A stretch of DNA of 64,000 nucleotides from Pelagomonas calceolata. Taxonomy: Eukaryota > Sar > Pelagophyceae > Pelagomonadales > Pelagomonadaceae. Position numbers and translations under genes: made by a program. The notes below the pieces were generated by a model. It was not told the origin of the DNA. It did no database searches and worked only from the letters and a program-made list of their open reading frames with translations. Position 1 is the first letter of the stretch; every line of letters starts with the position of its first letter. The DNA is taken from assembly GCA_918797485.1 (NCBI GenBank), contig CAKKNE010000002.1, forward strand, positions 5,422,501 through 5,486,500. The letters run 5' to 3'. Below, piece after piece: positions 8,608-18,552 of this stretch.

Positions 8608-11600
8608 ATGGAGAGAGACATGGCGCCCCAGGCCTGGTCCACGGAGATGCAGCTCGCCACCAAAACGATGTTAAGGTCCGTTAATAAGCAAAGGTTAGGA
8701 CGAGTCAAACGGCCGCGGAAGTTGAAAGACGCCCTTGCTCTGGAGTCGTCCCCAAGAGACGTGAAGCGGGCGTCGAAGCTCGCAGGGTTGCTCGGTCTCG
8801 GCCGCCGCCGCGACCGCCACTCGCAGGTGGAACGGGCCCCGGAGAAGCCCGCGGACTTCGACGAGAAAAAGTGGCCCCTTTGTAGCCAGTCGATCATCGA
8901 ACGGAAACGGCCGAAGGGGTCGCTGCCTCTACTCAAAGGTGCCTGCGTCGACGACGACTCTATACTGCAGAACGTGGATCTGGCGAAGACGACGGCGCAG
9001 CATCGGTTAGCTCGAGCGATTAAGCGGGACGTCGCTCGCCACGCGTCGGCGATCGATCTCGCATTGCAGCAGCGGAAGGAATTGCGCTTCGCGAAGGTCG
9101 AGGAGCAAAGTGCGCAAAAAGTCCAGTCGTTGCTGGGGTACGATGAATTACCATCGATCGGTTCCGTGGAGAAGACACTAGATAAATCGCGGGAATCAAT
9201 AGCTCAGAAGGCCAAAGCCGCGGCGATAGCGTTGGAGGAAGAAGCGACGCAAGCCCGAAGTCCCGTCAAATCGAAAATCCAGCCGCCGCCGCCGCCCTCG
9301 TCCAAGAAGAAGCGGCGACAACGCTTTCCGAAAAACGCCGAAGAGTGCTATGGGCGGGACCAGGCCGCGCCCTTGCGGACGCCTCGCAATGAACGGTCTC
9401 CGAGGCCCGTCTGGATCACTTTAGATGAGCTCGTGTCGTCAGAAGCGATCCACCGGACGTACCGCGACGAGGGCGAGAGAGAGAGGCGGTACGCGCTCCA
9501 GGCGCAGAAACAGCACGAGGCCGAAGTAGCGGCGAAGGAAGCGGGCGCTCCCGCGCCGCGCAAGGAGGTGTTTGTGAGGCATCCTGTTTTTAGCAAGGTT
9601 GTGGGTGTCGCGACGCGGGAGGTCGCGCGCGCGACGACGCACGCGCGCAATTTAAGGGGCGGCGCCCATTATGATGATATGCTCAAGGGCTTCGCGTTAC
9701 TCACAAAAAAGCTGCGGAAGCATTTGACCTTTGACCAAGGCTTCTACAATCTCACGGCGCAGGGCGGAGAAGCGGCGGAACAGGCGAAGAGGGACGTATT
9801 GGCCGTCCGGAATACGGAAGGCTTCGATCCCTTGCGGTGCGCTCCTGTCGTGTTGAATCCCGAGCCGGCGCCATTACTACCAGAGGTCGAAGCGCTCTGG
9901 AGCGGACTACTACCGATCGGTCGGGTCGAGGTGTCGCGGAGGCGGCGGAAACTGGAGCGGGGCTGGACGCCGTGGACGTGGCGGTTCTTAGTCTATGATC
10001 TTCAGAGTGGTCAAATCCGTCGATTGACCTGCGCGGAGGCTTGCTGTGTAGATGCTGCCGCGAAGCTCGTCGAGTGGAGAGACGAGGCGGCGCATTTCGC
10101 GAGAGATGCCGAAGCGTCCACGAAAAGGGCTTGTGATGAAGAAGAACATGAGAAGAAGCTCTTCGCGCTCCCGAACGACCCGGAACCTTTAGAACTGTTC
10201 GAGGTCGCGGCGGGCCCGGGCTTTGCGGCGCGACGAGACAAGTCGAGGGAGGTCCATCGGCGGGCGGCCGTCGAGGGGGCGCGAGCTGCGGGTTCACTTG
10301 AAAGGGCAGCACCGTTGGCGCCGGCGGCCGCGGCCTGCGCGTCTCTGTTGGAGATGGAGACGCGTTTGCATGGAGCGGACGACTTCGTGGCGCTTGCTAG
10401 ACGGGCGTATCGCGACGCTGCTGCTATGAGTGGTGGAGCCGTCACCTCGCACCATCTGGTCGAGGCGCTCTCCCAAAACAACGCGGAACTCGCAAGGGAG
10501 CTCAACTTTCCCGCGGAGGCGTTTTTGTCGGACGAGGAACGTAACAAACTCTTCGGGGCGAAAGCAGCTTCTGATGCGCCGCCGGCGCACCTACAAGCCG
10601 CGGCGCTCTTCGCGGGGTTACGGGGCGTGGTCCCGCGGCCGCGGAGCGCGCGCGTTCCGAGGAGAGGCGCCGATCGGTCGCTGCCCGACCAGCGCGACGA
10701 CTTCATTGTACAGAGACCATCGCATAAACTCGCTCTACGATTATACGCGGGCAAGGGCGGCGACGAGGCGCTTTCCTGGCGGCAGCTGCCGCGGCTGCAT
10801 TTACATCCAGACACGCCGCGCGACGAGGAAGGGAGGCGGCGCGACGCGCGCTTCCGGAGGAACGCCAACATGTCTCTGAGCGACTTCGAGGGTGATGCGG
10901 GCCACCCGCTCGCGGCGCACCCGCGGTTGGTGAAAGATAGGGCGTACGCGCGCGCGGCCGTCGACGCCGCGACGGCGCAGCTCGCGGCCGACGCCGCGAT
11001 CAAACGCGTGGCGGCGCGCGACCGCTTCCGCCGCGCGGCGCGCGCGGAGATCCGCGCGGCCCGCGCGGCGAAAGCTCCGGCCCTGAGCGCGGTCGTCGCG
11101 GCACCAGCGCCCGCCGCGGCGCCCGCCGGGGCGCCCGCGCCGGCGCCGGCCCCGGCGCCCGCGCCCGCGCCCGCGGCGCCCGCGGCCGCGGCCGACGACG
11201 CGTGGTCGCCGCCCGCGTCGCCGCTCGGCGACGACGGCGACGACGCATCACTGGATGCGTCCCAGAATGATGAAGACGACCGGTCGCTCGCGACGGCGGC
11301 GACGGCGCCGCAGGAGCCACCGAATGAATGGTTAGACGAGCGGTCCCCGCCCAAGAAACCTACTTACGCGCCCGGGACGCGGCCACCTTTACGGGAAACC
11401 GAGCCGCCGTGCCTGACGCAACCCCATTCATCATTCCAGCCGGACTTCCCCCAGAAGCTGCTCACGGCCCGCATCCCGAGGGAGGAGGCCGGCGGTGTAC
11501 CAAGGAGCGACTGCAACTCTTCCCGAATCATAGCGGAGAAGTCCTGGCTGCGCTGGATTATACAGAGAGAACGTCGTGTACGATCACAATGCCTCGACCA

Positions 11601-14478
11601 ATGTCGATTGGTGTTAGGACGAGGTTTATGGTCCAAAGCAAAGTGGCAGGTCGGGAATGACTGCGACGCCGGGCGAGATGGCCACAAGACGGCGTTAGAA
11701 CCGGCCTACTTGGGTATTGAGGGAAGAGGAAGTTTGGATGCGGATGGTTGTGAAGGCGACGGCGGTGCGGGCTGGGAGGATGCACTAGATCCGTGGGGGT
11801 TGGATCCGTTGTCGGTGCGCGTCTGCGAGATGGCCGGCGACGCGCGAGGGCGCCTGCCCGGTGTCGTGCTGGTGGGCGTGGCGCCTAAACCAGCGAACCC
11901 CGGCGCCAAAGTATCCTTTGAAACAGGACAGTGGGTCGGCGAGCGCGGCGACGCGTCGGACGTCGATCGCATTTTGAGATTGAGAACGAGAGCCGCGGGC
12001 CTCTTCCAGCAGTCTGAAGCTTGTAGTTCCACCGGTTCGATCACCGTGAGCATTGTCTTAGCGTTAGAGGATGCTGTCTTAGCGCCCTCGATGCGCGCGT
12101 GGCCACTAGAAGCACTTGTTGGTGAAAGCAAGCTACTAAACGAAGACTTCGGCATCGGCGTGCCGATAATCGTGGCCATCGTCGTGAAAGATGGCGCTTA
12201 TAAATTCGTCGATTTTGCGGAAATGGAGCGCCTCGCGCGAGCGACGACGGCCTCCATACTAGCGAAAAGGAAGCCCGCGCCGGGTCGTCTCGCTGATGGT
12301 CACAGGACGCAGTGTCGAGCGCCCATGGTTCTCAAATCAAAATCGAAGACCTCGCCACTCATTTACGGCACGGACAAGGTCGTCCTAGAGGACCCCGGCT
12401 GCGCGGAACGGTGCGTCGCGCACTCGTCCCAGAGGTGTGTGGAAGAATTAATAAGGAGACGGGACCCGTTGGACTATGCCTATGTGGCAGCTTCGACCAT
12501 GTTGCGACCGACGGGTTGCGGTGCTGCCGTGTTGGAGGTCGAAGATCGGCTGCCGGGCGAACCGGGTCCCGAGCTCGTCTTGCCGCCGACGGATTTACTC
12601 GAAGCTCGTTCGGCAAAACGGTACAACGAGTGCCAGATCATCGGGGCGCCGTCGAAAGCGTACGACGAGGACAACTATGCGGTCGGTCGCTTGCGGCGGC
12701 GGCCTCGAACGTTGTACGACGACGAACGGTTTGCAATAGAGGAGAAACGTAGATTAGCTGCTAATAGAGCCGCGGTGCGCGCACGCCTCGCGGAAGTGGT
12801 CCACGGCAACGCCTTCTTCTCCATGCGCCAGAAGCTGACGAAAAGAAAATTGAGGGCGAAGGCCTTACGACTCGCCGCGAAGCACGCCGTGGGCGGCCGG
12901 GGCACGGGCGATTCCGACGCCATCTGGCAGAAGCGTTTACAGTCATCAGATGTTGTTGAAGTGGTTGGGGATTGGGAGAAGCGGCGGCACTCGATCACAG
13001 GTGATTGTTTCTATCACAACACGGACCAGCTCGCCGAGCCGCCGCGACTGCGGTGGGACGCGCCGCGGGACGTCTGGACGCTCGAGGGTGATCTTGTGGA
13101 GGAGGAGAATGAAGCGCCGGCACCCATACTCGAGACTAGTAATAGTAGGAGGAGCGTCCGCTTTTTAGATGATGGAAGCGTGGCGCCCGATTTAAACCCG
13201 GGCGATGAGATGGATACGCCGGAAGAAGCCTACCAGCGAGGCGTCGGTAGTGAATTAATCGAGGACGAAGCGCTGATCCGGGACCTCGCCGAGAAGTTAG
13301 GTTCTCAACACCACGCCGACCGAGACGAGAGGCAGAAAGGTAGTGATGATTTAGATGACGGCCGTGGTGTAGTAGATGAAGACACGCCGTGGCAGCGAAG
13401 TGCACCCGCAGATTTGAGGGAGACCGAGTGGTGGTCCGACTCGTCAGAAGAGGCCGGCGACGACGAGGACTGGCTCGAGAAGCTCGAGGGGCGGGACCTG
13501 CCCCAGGATTCGCGAGATGCGAAGGACATGCGGACGATGGCCGTCGAGACTGATTTGCGACTGGACGCGTCGCCTCATCACGCGTATCAGGATACCCAGC
13601 CAGTGCATGGCGTCGGGGAGTTAGGCTGGTCGCCACCGCCACCGGTCTACGGTCACCAGCTCTGGCGGCGGTTGGAGTACCACTTGCGGGGCCGTTACTG
13701 GAAAGTACTACCTCGAGTGGTACCTAGAATAGACTTTCTAGAAAGAATCAGAACAGCTGTAACATTAGCGTCGGATGCCCGGTGCTGGGCCAACTCACTC
13801 ACTACCAATAGTTACCCTAGGATCTACCTGAGAGGTCTAGAGCGACATACACCGAACGAACGGTCCTGGGGCGAGAACCGGACGGACTGGCGCAAACCGT
13901 CGGACCGACACAGAGTCCTCCCGGTCATCTTCGTGGAAGACGTCATGGACGACCTCGAGGGCATCCTAGGTAAAAAGAGAAGAAGGAATGAGCGCGAGGG
14001 CGGCTACGCGGCACCGCTACAGATCGTCGAGTGCCTCGAACGGGGTCCTCGAGCCTTCACGACGGTCGAAGAAAAGGTCCAAGAGGACGAGCACGCGGCC
14101 CTGCTCAAGCTGCAAAGCCTGGACGTGGCCGAAGATAAATTACGCGAGAGAGCCATTTTTGCGGCAAGAACCGCAAATCTCGCGGAGTTGGAGGAGTGCC
14201 TCGACACCTTCGGCCTAGATATCGAGAGCAGGGACAACCAGGGCAACACGCTCTTCTGTTTGGTGGTCCAACAGAACGAAAAGACGGTGGCCAAATACTT
14301 GTTGAGGAGGGGCAGCGACATCAACGCCACGAACTTCAAGGGCAACGGGCCGCTGCACTTCGCCTTCGGCTACGGCTACGACGACTTGGGCGAGTATTTG
14401 TTGAGCAAGGGCGCGGACGCGTCGCTAATAAACGAGGCGGGGCACACGTGCTACGAGTTCAACAAGATGGACCGCTAG
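8608..14478 (+). CDS. Very large WW-like/ankyrin-repeat protein
   Basis: 1956 residues in one uninterrupted frame from the ATG at 8608. Most of it is charged, lysine/arginine-rich and probably disordered or coiled coil. A low-complexity proline/alanine run lies at residues about 826-865. Around residue 1453 there is a WW-like module (DWEKRRHSITGDCFYHNTD then W..P), and the last 120 residues are a clear ankyrin block: ERAIFAARTANLAELEECLD, LFCLVVQQNEKTVAKYLLRRG and GNGPLHFAFGYGYDDLGEYL. This architecture suggests a scaffold rather than an enzyme. No membrane segment or signal peptide is seen. The protein has no domain I can name between residues 1 and 1450. The next gene lies 353 bp downstream in the same direction. 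Confidence 0.7.
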   Translation: MERDMAPQAWSTEMQLATKTMLRSVNKQRLGRVKRPRKLKDALALESSPRDVKRASKLAGLLGLGRRRDRHSQVERAPEKPADFDEKKWPLCSQSIIERKRPKGSLPLLKGACVDDDSILQNVDLAKTTAQHRLARAIKRDVARHASAIDLALQQRKELRFAKVEEQSAQKVQSLLGYDELPSIGSVEKTLDKSRESIAQKAKAAAIALEEEATQARSPVKSKIQPPPPPSSKKKRRQRFPKNAEECYGRDQAAPLRTPRNERSPRPVWITLDELVSSEAIHRTYRDEGERERRYALQAQKQHEAEVAAKEAGAPAPRKEVFVRHPVFSKVVGVATREVARATTHARNLRGGAHYDDMLKGFALLTKKLRKHLTFDQGFYNLTAQGGEAAEQAKRDVLAVRNTEGFDPLRCAPVVLNPEPAPLLPEVEALWSGLLPIGRVEVSRRRRKLERGWTPWTWRFLVYDLQSGQIRRLTCAEACCVDAAAKLVEWRDEAAHFARDAEASTKRACDEEEHEKKLFALPNDPEPLELFEVAAGPGFAARRDKSREVHRRAAVEGARAAGSLERAAPLAPAAAACASLLEMETRLHGADDFVALARRAYRDAAAMSGGAVTSHHLVEALSQNNAELARELNFPAEAFLSDEERNKLFGAKAASDAPPAHLQAAALFAGLRGVVPRPRSARVPRRGADRSLPDQRDDFIVQRPSHKLALRLYAGKGGDEALSWRQLPRLHLHPDTPRDEEGRRRDARFRRNANMSLSDFEGDAGHPLAAHPRLVKDRAYARAAVDAATAQLAADAAIKRVAARDRFRRAARAEIRAARAAKAPALSAVVAAPAPAAAPAGAPAPAPAPAPAPAPAAPAAAADDAWSPPASPLGDDGDDASLDASQNDEDDRSLATAATAPQEPPNEWLDERSPPKKPTYAPGTRPPLRETEPPCLTQPHSSFQPDFPQKLLTARIPREEAGGVPRSDCNSSRIIAEKSWLRWIIQRERRVRSQCLDQCRLVLGRGLWSKAKWQVGNDCDAGRDGHKTALEPAYLGIEGRGSLDADGCEGDGGAGWEDALDPWGLDPLSVRVCEMAGDARGRLPGVVLVGVAPKPANPGAKVSFETGQWVGERGDASDVDRILRLRTRAAGLFQQSEACSSTGSITVSIVLALEDAVLAPSMRAWPLEALVGESKLLNEDFGIGVPIIVAIVVKDGAYKFVDFAEMERLARATTASILAKRKPAPGRLADGHRTQCRAPMVLKSKSKTSPLIYGTDKVVLEDPGCAERCVAHSSQRCVEELIRRRDPLDYAYVAASTMLRPTGCGAAVLEVEDRLPGEPGPELVLPPTDLLEARSAKRYNECQIIGAPSKAYDEDNYAVGRLRRRPRTLYDDERFAIEEKRRLAANRAAVRARLAEVVHGNAFFSMRQKLTKRKLRAKALRLAAKHAVGGRGTGDSDAIWQKRLQSSDVVEVVGDWEKRRHSITGDCFYHNTDQLAEPPRLRWDAPRDVWTLEGDLVEEENEAPAPILETSNSRRSVRFLDDGSVAPDLNPGDEMDTPEEAYQRGVGSELIEDEALIRDLAEKLGSQHHADRDERQKGSDDLDDGRGVVDEDTPWQRSAPADLRETEWWSDSSEEAGDDEDWLEKLEGRDLPQDSRDAKDMRTMAVETDLRLDASPHHAYQDTQPVHGVGELGWSPPPPVYGHQLWRRLEYHLRGRYWKVLPRVVPRIDFLERIRTAVTLASDARCWANSLTTNSYPRIYLRGLERHTPNERSWGENRTDWRKPSDRHRVLPVIFVEDVMDDLEGILGKKRRRNEREGGYAAPLQIVECLERGPRAFTTVEEKVQEDEHAALLKLQSLDVAEDKLRERAIFAARTANLAELEECLDTFGLDIESRDNQGNTLFCLVVQQNEKTVAKYLLRRGSDINATNFKGNGPLHFAFGYGYDDLGEYLLSKGADASLINEAGHTCYEFNKMDR

Positions 14479-14831
14479 TTGTAATTTGTGTTTAGTGAGC
14501 TATCTTGCGCTGGGTAGGGGTGCCTTGCTTCTAGACCTTGCTTCCAGCTATGCACCTTGCAGCGCGGCCCGAGCGCGGCGCGGGTAACTTTTAGGCCACT
14601 ACAACCGGGTTTTACCGCCGCAGTCGTCCTCGACGCGTGCGCTCGAGGCCGGACCAGTCGCTACGCCTCCGGACGCGTCCGCCGCAAAACCCGTCGCGGC
14701 GAAGGATCAAGTTGATTTCGGTGACGTGCAGCCGTGCGAAACCAATCGGAAACGCGCCCCCTCGGCCGCGACACACGCTCCACAGCAGCCCTAGCCCCCC
14801 GCCGACAGCCCTGCCGCCATCGCGGGCAGCC
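14479..14831. other. Gap upstream of the TauE/SafE gene
   Basis: Contains the 3' end of the giant gene and the 5' region of the transporter. An open frame upstream of 14832 is basic and proline-rich with no ATG-supported domain, so it is treated as 5' UTR. I see no good promoter-motif copy here. Confidence 0.4.
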
Positions 14832-16271
14832 ATGGCGGCCAGAAACCCCAAGCACGCGGACCCCAATGATACCAGTGACGCCGCGCCGGTCCGGAAGCGC
14901 ACTCCCAAAGAAAGCTGCCTGGCCTTCTGCTCGAAGTACTTCTGCGAGGGGCAGCGCGTCGAAAAGGAGCTGCAAGCAAAAATCGACGAGGGGACCCTGT
15001 CCTGGACGGAAAAGTGGCGCAAGCAGCTCGCCATGGCCGTACCATTCTTGCTCGTGCACATCGTCTGGTGGACGGCGATGATCCGCTGGAACTCGTGGCA
15101 CAAGTTCACGGACCGCATCGCGCAGCAACAAAGATTTAGGAAAGTTTTACCGAACGGCAAGTCCATCCGGACGATGCATTCGAATGTCAGGCCCTGGTAC
15201 ATGAGCGTGACGATGATTTTTGGTAGTATGGTCGCCGGCGCGACGTCGGAGGGCGGCGCTAGTATAGCCTTCCCCGTCATGACCCTGGCCATGGACGTCA
15301 AGCCCCACGTCGCGAAGCAATTTTCGTTCATGATCCAGTCCGTGGGCATGACGGCCGCGGCCTTCGTTATTTTGTACATGCAAGTGCGCGTGGACTGGAA
15401 GTCGATCACGTACTGTTCGCTCGGTGGTGCCTTTGGTGTTATTTTTGGGTTAGAACAAGTGGCACCGACACTCACCCCCCCCTACGCGAAGATGTACTTC
15501 GTGTGCTGGGCCGGGTCCTTTGCCGCATCATTGTACTTTCTCAACCGCATCCACGGGCGGAAAGTTTACTTAGTCGTAGACCCAAAACATTTGCCAGAAA
15601 TCTGGGCCATGGGCGACCTGACGCCCTACTGGCAGCTCAATTTGCTGCTGAACTGGAAGGCCATGATTTTGCTGGGTGCTGGTTTTATTGGAGGTATATT
15701 TACCTCTATTGCCGGTAGTGGTATTGATATATGCTCCTTCTCCGTCCTGACGTTGCTCTTCCGAGTGTCGGAGAAGACGGCCACGCCCACAAGTGTAGTG
15801 CTCATGGCCATCAACACGTTCCTGGCCATGTGCTACTGCAAGTGGATGATGCGCGAAGGGCTGGAACAGCTCGCGTGGGAGTTTTTCTGCGTGTGTGCTC
15901 CTATCGTCGTTGTGGGTGCCCCTCTTGGTTCCGTGCTCGGGTCGTATGTCCACCGCCTCGTATTAGCTGCGTTTGTGTACGCGACGGACTTCGTGCAACT
16001 GATCGGTGCGCTCATCGTCGTGCAACCGTGGTCGCGCGAGAAGTGCACCAAAGAGTTAGCGCCGGCCAAAGAAATGGCTTTAGGGCCGGAGACGTGCAAC
16101 CCGACGCATCTGTGCTGGTCGTCCGCGGCCATTTTTATTTGTGGTCTCGTCGCCTTCTGGGTGATGCAGTGGGCCGGCGAAAAACTCATCCAGAAAAACA
16201 CGGCGACGGAGAAGGAAGTGGCGGAGCGCGAGAAGCTCAAGAGCGCTGAGGATGTGGGGGACGTCGCCTAG
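14832..16271 (+). CDS. TauE/SafE (TSUP) family membrane transporter
   Basis: 479 residues from the ATG at 14832 (MAARNPKHADPNDTSD). TSUP proteins export or import sulfonates, sulfite and related anions; the substrate here is unknown. A cytosolic N-terminus with four cysteines (CLAFCSKYFCEGQR) precedes the first helix (LAMAVPFLLVHIVWW). The family's two-fold repeat is visible: repeat 1 holds GSMVAGATSEGGASIAFPVM and repeat 2 holds GAGFIGGIFTSIAGSGIDIC, each with the Gly/Ser-rich re-entrant signature. At least nine hydrophobic helices follow or separate them. The C-terminus is charged (EKEVAEREKLKSAEDV). The convergent chaperonin gene ends 83 bp downstream. Confidence 0.8.
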   Translation: MAARNPKHADPNDTSDAAPVRKRTPKESCLAFCSKYFCEGQRVEKELQAKIDEGTLSWTEKWRKQLAMAVPFLLVHIVWWTAMIRWNSWHKFTDRIAQQQRFRKVLPNGKSIRTMHSNVRPWYMSVTMIFGSMVAGATSEGGASIAFPVMTLAMDVKPHVAKQFSFMIQSVGMTAAAFVILYMQVRVDWKSITYCSLGGAFGVIFGLEQVAPTLTPPYAKMYFVCWAGSFAASLYFLNRIHGRKVYLVVDPKHLPEIWAMGDLTPYWQLNLLLNWKAMILLGAGFIGGIFTSIAGSGIDICSFSVLTLLFRVSEKTATPTSVVLMAINTFLAMCYCKWMMREGLEQLAWEFFCVCAPIVVVGAPLGSVLGSYVHRLVLAAFVYATDFVQLIGALIVVQPWSREKCTKELAPAKEMALGPETCNPTHLCWSSAAIFICGLVAFWVMQWAGEKLIQKNTATEKEVAEREKLKSAEDVGDVA

Positions 16272-16354
16272 TTGCTTTTTTCGTTCGTAAGCTCTAAGAC
16301 ATCGAAATCTGAGTTAGGGTATCCCTCCACGCCGTCGAGCAATACTAAAGCCAC

Positions 16355-17077
16355 TTACTCGGTCCACTTCGCGAGGCAGTCCGGCACGCGCACGACGATG
16401 TAGTCCTCGCCGTCCAACCTAATGTCCGCGCCCGCGTAGTCCTTGAACTTGACGCTCTCGCCCACTTCTACCGGTACGGGCACGGACGCACCGTCGGCCG
16501 CCACTCTACCCGTCCCGGTCTTCACGACAACGCCGGACGTCGTTCTAGTTTGCTCCGAGACGCCGGCCGCGAGAGCGATACCTGAGGCCGTCTCCTCCTC
16601 GACTTTCGTGACCTGGACGAGGACGTTGTCCGCGACGCACTTGACTTCTCCTAACGTCATGGAGGCGTCGCCGGCCCATGACAACAGAATGTCGTCGTCT
16701 TTGATTAATTGATGGTCCTCGCCGCAGTACTTGACTGAAGTGCCGTCGAACTTGCCATATAAAACGCGATCGCCCTCCGTTACCGGGTTGGGGACGACGA
16801 CGCCCGTGTCCGGGTGGGCCTTGCCCGCGCCCGCCGCGACCACAATACCAGCACTGGGTTTTTCCTTCGCTTGATCTGGGAGGAACACGCCTCCTTTCGT
16901 GGCGTCGATCCCATCGTCGATCTTGACGAGGATGTAGTTGGCCACCGGTTCTAAGGGTCCTCCGATGGGGGCGTCGTCTAACGTGTAGTCGCGCAGGCTC
17001 GTCTGTCGTCGCGGTGCAGTTGGGGCCACGAGGGCGAGGGTGGCTGGCAGCGCAGCGAGCAAGCTCAAGCGCAGCAT
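16355..17077 (-). CDS. CPN20: Plastid co-chaperonin 20 (tandem Cpn10/GroES domains)
   Basis: 240 residues. Caps the plastid Cpn60 barrel during protein folding. The leader MLRLSLLAALPATLALVAP is a signal peptide ending in the A(L/V)AP junction shared by other plastid proteins here, followed by a basic transit stretch. Two GroES units follow. Unit 1 (about 43-135) has NYILVKIDDGIDATKGGVFLP and a mobile loop, then VVVPNPVTEGDRVLYGKFDG. Unit 2 (about 145-235) has DNVLVQVTKVEEETASGIALA, VPVEVGESVKFKDYAG and DGEDYIVVRVPDCLA. Head-to-tail double Cpn10 is the hallmark of chloroplast Cpn20. A degenerate promoter motif lies about 115 bp upstream. Confidence 0.9.
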   Translation of the reverse strand: MLRLSLLAALPATLALVAPTAPRRQTSLRDYTLDDAPIGGPLEPVANYILVKIDDGIDATKGGVFLPDQAKEKPSAGIVVAAGAGKAHPDTGVVVPNPVTEGDRVLYGKFDGTSVKYCGEDHQLIKDDDILLSWAGDASMTLGEVKCVADNVLVQVTKVEEETASGIALAAGVSEQTRTTSGVVVKTGTGRVAADGASVPVPVEVGESVKFKDYAGADIRLDGEDYIVVRVPDCLAKWTE

Positions 17078-17589
17078 TTTGTGCGTCTTCGTTCGTCGCT
17101 ATGTATGTGCAGTTCTGAGCACCCTGCCTTGCGTGTGTTGGACGTTTAGCCTGCGTCGCTCTCAAGCTCAATTGCACACGATAATCAGCTACTGTGAGAG
17201 ACACTAGCAAAAACGAATGCGTCTGGTTGGCTCCGAGCCGGGGCTTGCACGAATGAACCGTCATTTTAAGCATACTCGTCCACCTAGGCATCCTCGTCTT
17301 GTGTACGGGTCCTTAGCAAAATCGTGAGCTTAAAAGGCCGCGGCTGCTGTCTGTGCGGAACCGTAGCACGGTACAGCCGCTGAAGAGTGCTTATATCGAT
17401 CGCAGCCGTCGCGCACGCAAGTTTCCGACGAGCCCGAAGGCTCCAGGACAGTCTGTAAGCTAGGGCTGCTAAAACAGTCGACGCGCGCGCCGCAGCCATA
17501 ACCGGCCGGTGGCGTTCGTCGTGGCCGACGAGAAGAAGTGCTGCGCGTGGGCCGACGCGAACGGCGTCTCGTACAAGACTCATAACACG
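17078..17589. promoter_or_regulatory. Divergent gap with degenerate motif copies
   Basis: CTGTGAGAGACACTAGC at about 17192-17208 matches the right half of the window-wide motif. CAGTCTGTAAGCTAGG near 17448 is a second partial match. The bZIP frame stays open upstream of its ATG to about 17509 (AFVVADEKKCCAWADANG), possibly a spliced or non-ATG-initiated extension; I do not call it. Confidence 0.4.
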
Positions 17590-18540
17590 ATGGACGCCGC
17601 CCTCTTCGACGACGAGATGTCCGACGTCCTCGGCCTCCTCGCCGCCCCGGATAGCAGTGCGGGCCTCGAGATGGACTGGCTGCTCGACAAGGGCCACAGT
17701 TCGTCCGCCGACGAGGGCAGCCCGCCGCGCAAGAACCAGCGCCTCGCGTCGCCCGAAAGACCACCAATGCTCCCGAACATGACCGAAGCCACGCGGAGCC
17801 TGGCCCAGACGAACGAGGAACGATTGATCAACGTCTCGAGCGTGTCGGGCTCGATGGCGCAGGGAAGGGCACCTCAGACGAAAGCTTTGGGGGATATGTC
17901 AACCATCTCCACGTCGCTCGCCCACCTGGGCATGCTGCGCCAGTGCAACCAGGCCGCGCCGCCGACGAACCCGCCGCAGCCGCCGCCGCCGAAGTCCCCG
18001 CGCCTCGCGAACGCCTCTACCATATCAAGGAATTTGGCGAGCGTGGGAGCCGCGCCGCAGTGCAACCAGCGCCACGTCAGTAACAATCAACGGCAAGACG
18101 TCGCGCGGGCCGACGCTGTGATTGGTGGTGGTGTCGTGGCCGAGGCCGTGCCGCTCGCGCCGGCGCGCGTCGTGGCCGCGCCGTCTACCGAGGAAGCTCA
18201 GGAAGTTGTTGCTGAGACGCTGAGTACGCGGCCGCCGCCGCCCCGACGGCGCGCCAACGACGAGGACGAGAAGCTGCGGTTGCGCCGCGCGCGGAACAGG
18301 GAAGCGGCCGAGCGCATGCGGCGGCGCCGCCGCGACGAACGCGAGGAGCTCCAGAAGAACGTGCGGGAATTGACGGCGCGCGTGGCGGACCTCGAAGTGA
18401 GGAACTCCGATCTGGAGGGGCGCCTCGCGGCCGCCGAGGCCGAGAACGCTCGGTTACGCGGTGGTCCGGCGCCGGGCGCGCAGGCCGTCGCAGAGGCACC
18501 GGCTCTCGCCGTGAAGCTGCGGCGGCGGGCACGCGGGTAA
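17590..18540 (+). CDS. bZIP transcription factor
   Basis: 316 residues from the ATG at 17590. The N-terminus is acidic (MDAALFDDEMSDVLGLLAAP) and the middle has two similar units, TISTSLAHLGMLRQCNQAA and TISRNLASVGAAPQCNQR, separated by a proline-rich linker, an internal duplication. Residues about 225-290 form the bZIP: basic region LRRARNREAAERMRRRRRDE with the N-x7-R signature, then heptads of leucine-zipper type (LQKNVRELTARVADLEVRN, LEGRLAAAEAENARLRG). It would bind DNA as a dimer in the nucleus. The stop is 12 bp from the convergent membrane-protein gene. An upstream in-frame extension without ATG exists and could belong to an unseen first exon. Confidence 0.82.
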   Translation: MDAALFDDEMSDVLGLLAAPDSSAGLEMDWLLDKGHSSSADEGSPPRKNQRLASPERPPMLPNMTEATRSLAQTNEERLINVSSVSGSMAQGRAPQTKALGDMSTISTSLAHLGMLRQCNQAAPPTNPPQPPPPKSPRLANASTISRNLASVGAAPQCNQRHVSNNQRQDVARADAVIGGGVVAEAVPLAPARVVAAPSTEEAQEVVAETLSTRPPPPRRRANDEDEKLRLRRARNREAAERMRRRRRDEREELQKNVRELTARVADLEVRNSDLEGRLAAAEAENARLRGGPAPGAQAVAEAPALAVKLRRRARG

Positions 18541-18552
18541 GTACGTAGTTAC

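Noticed and set aside
10011-11354. Long minus-strand frames opposite the giant protein and other GC-rich genes
   Set aside because: Ser/Arg/Ala-rich compositions mirror the codon use of the sense gene; no domains or start context. They are antisense by-products of high GC.
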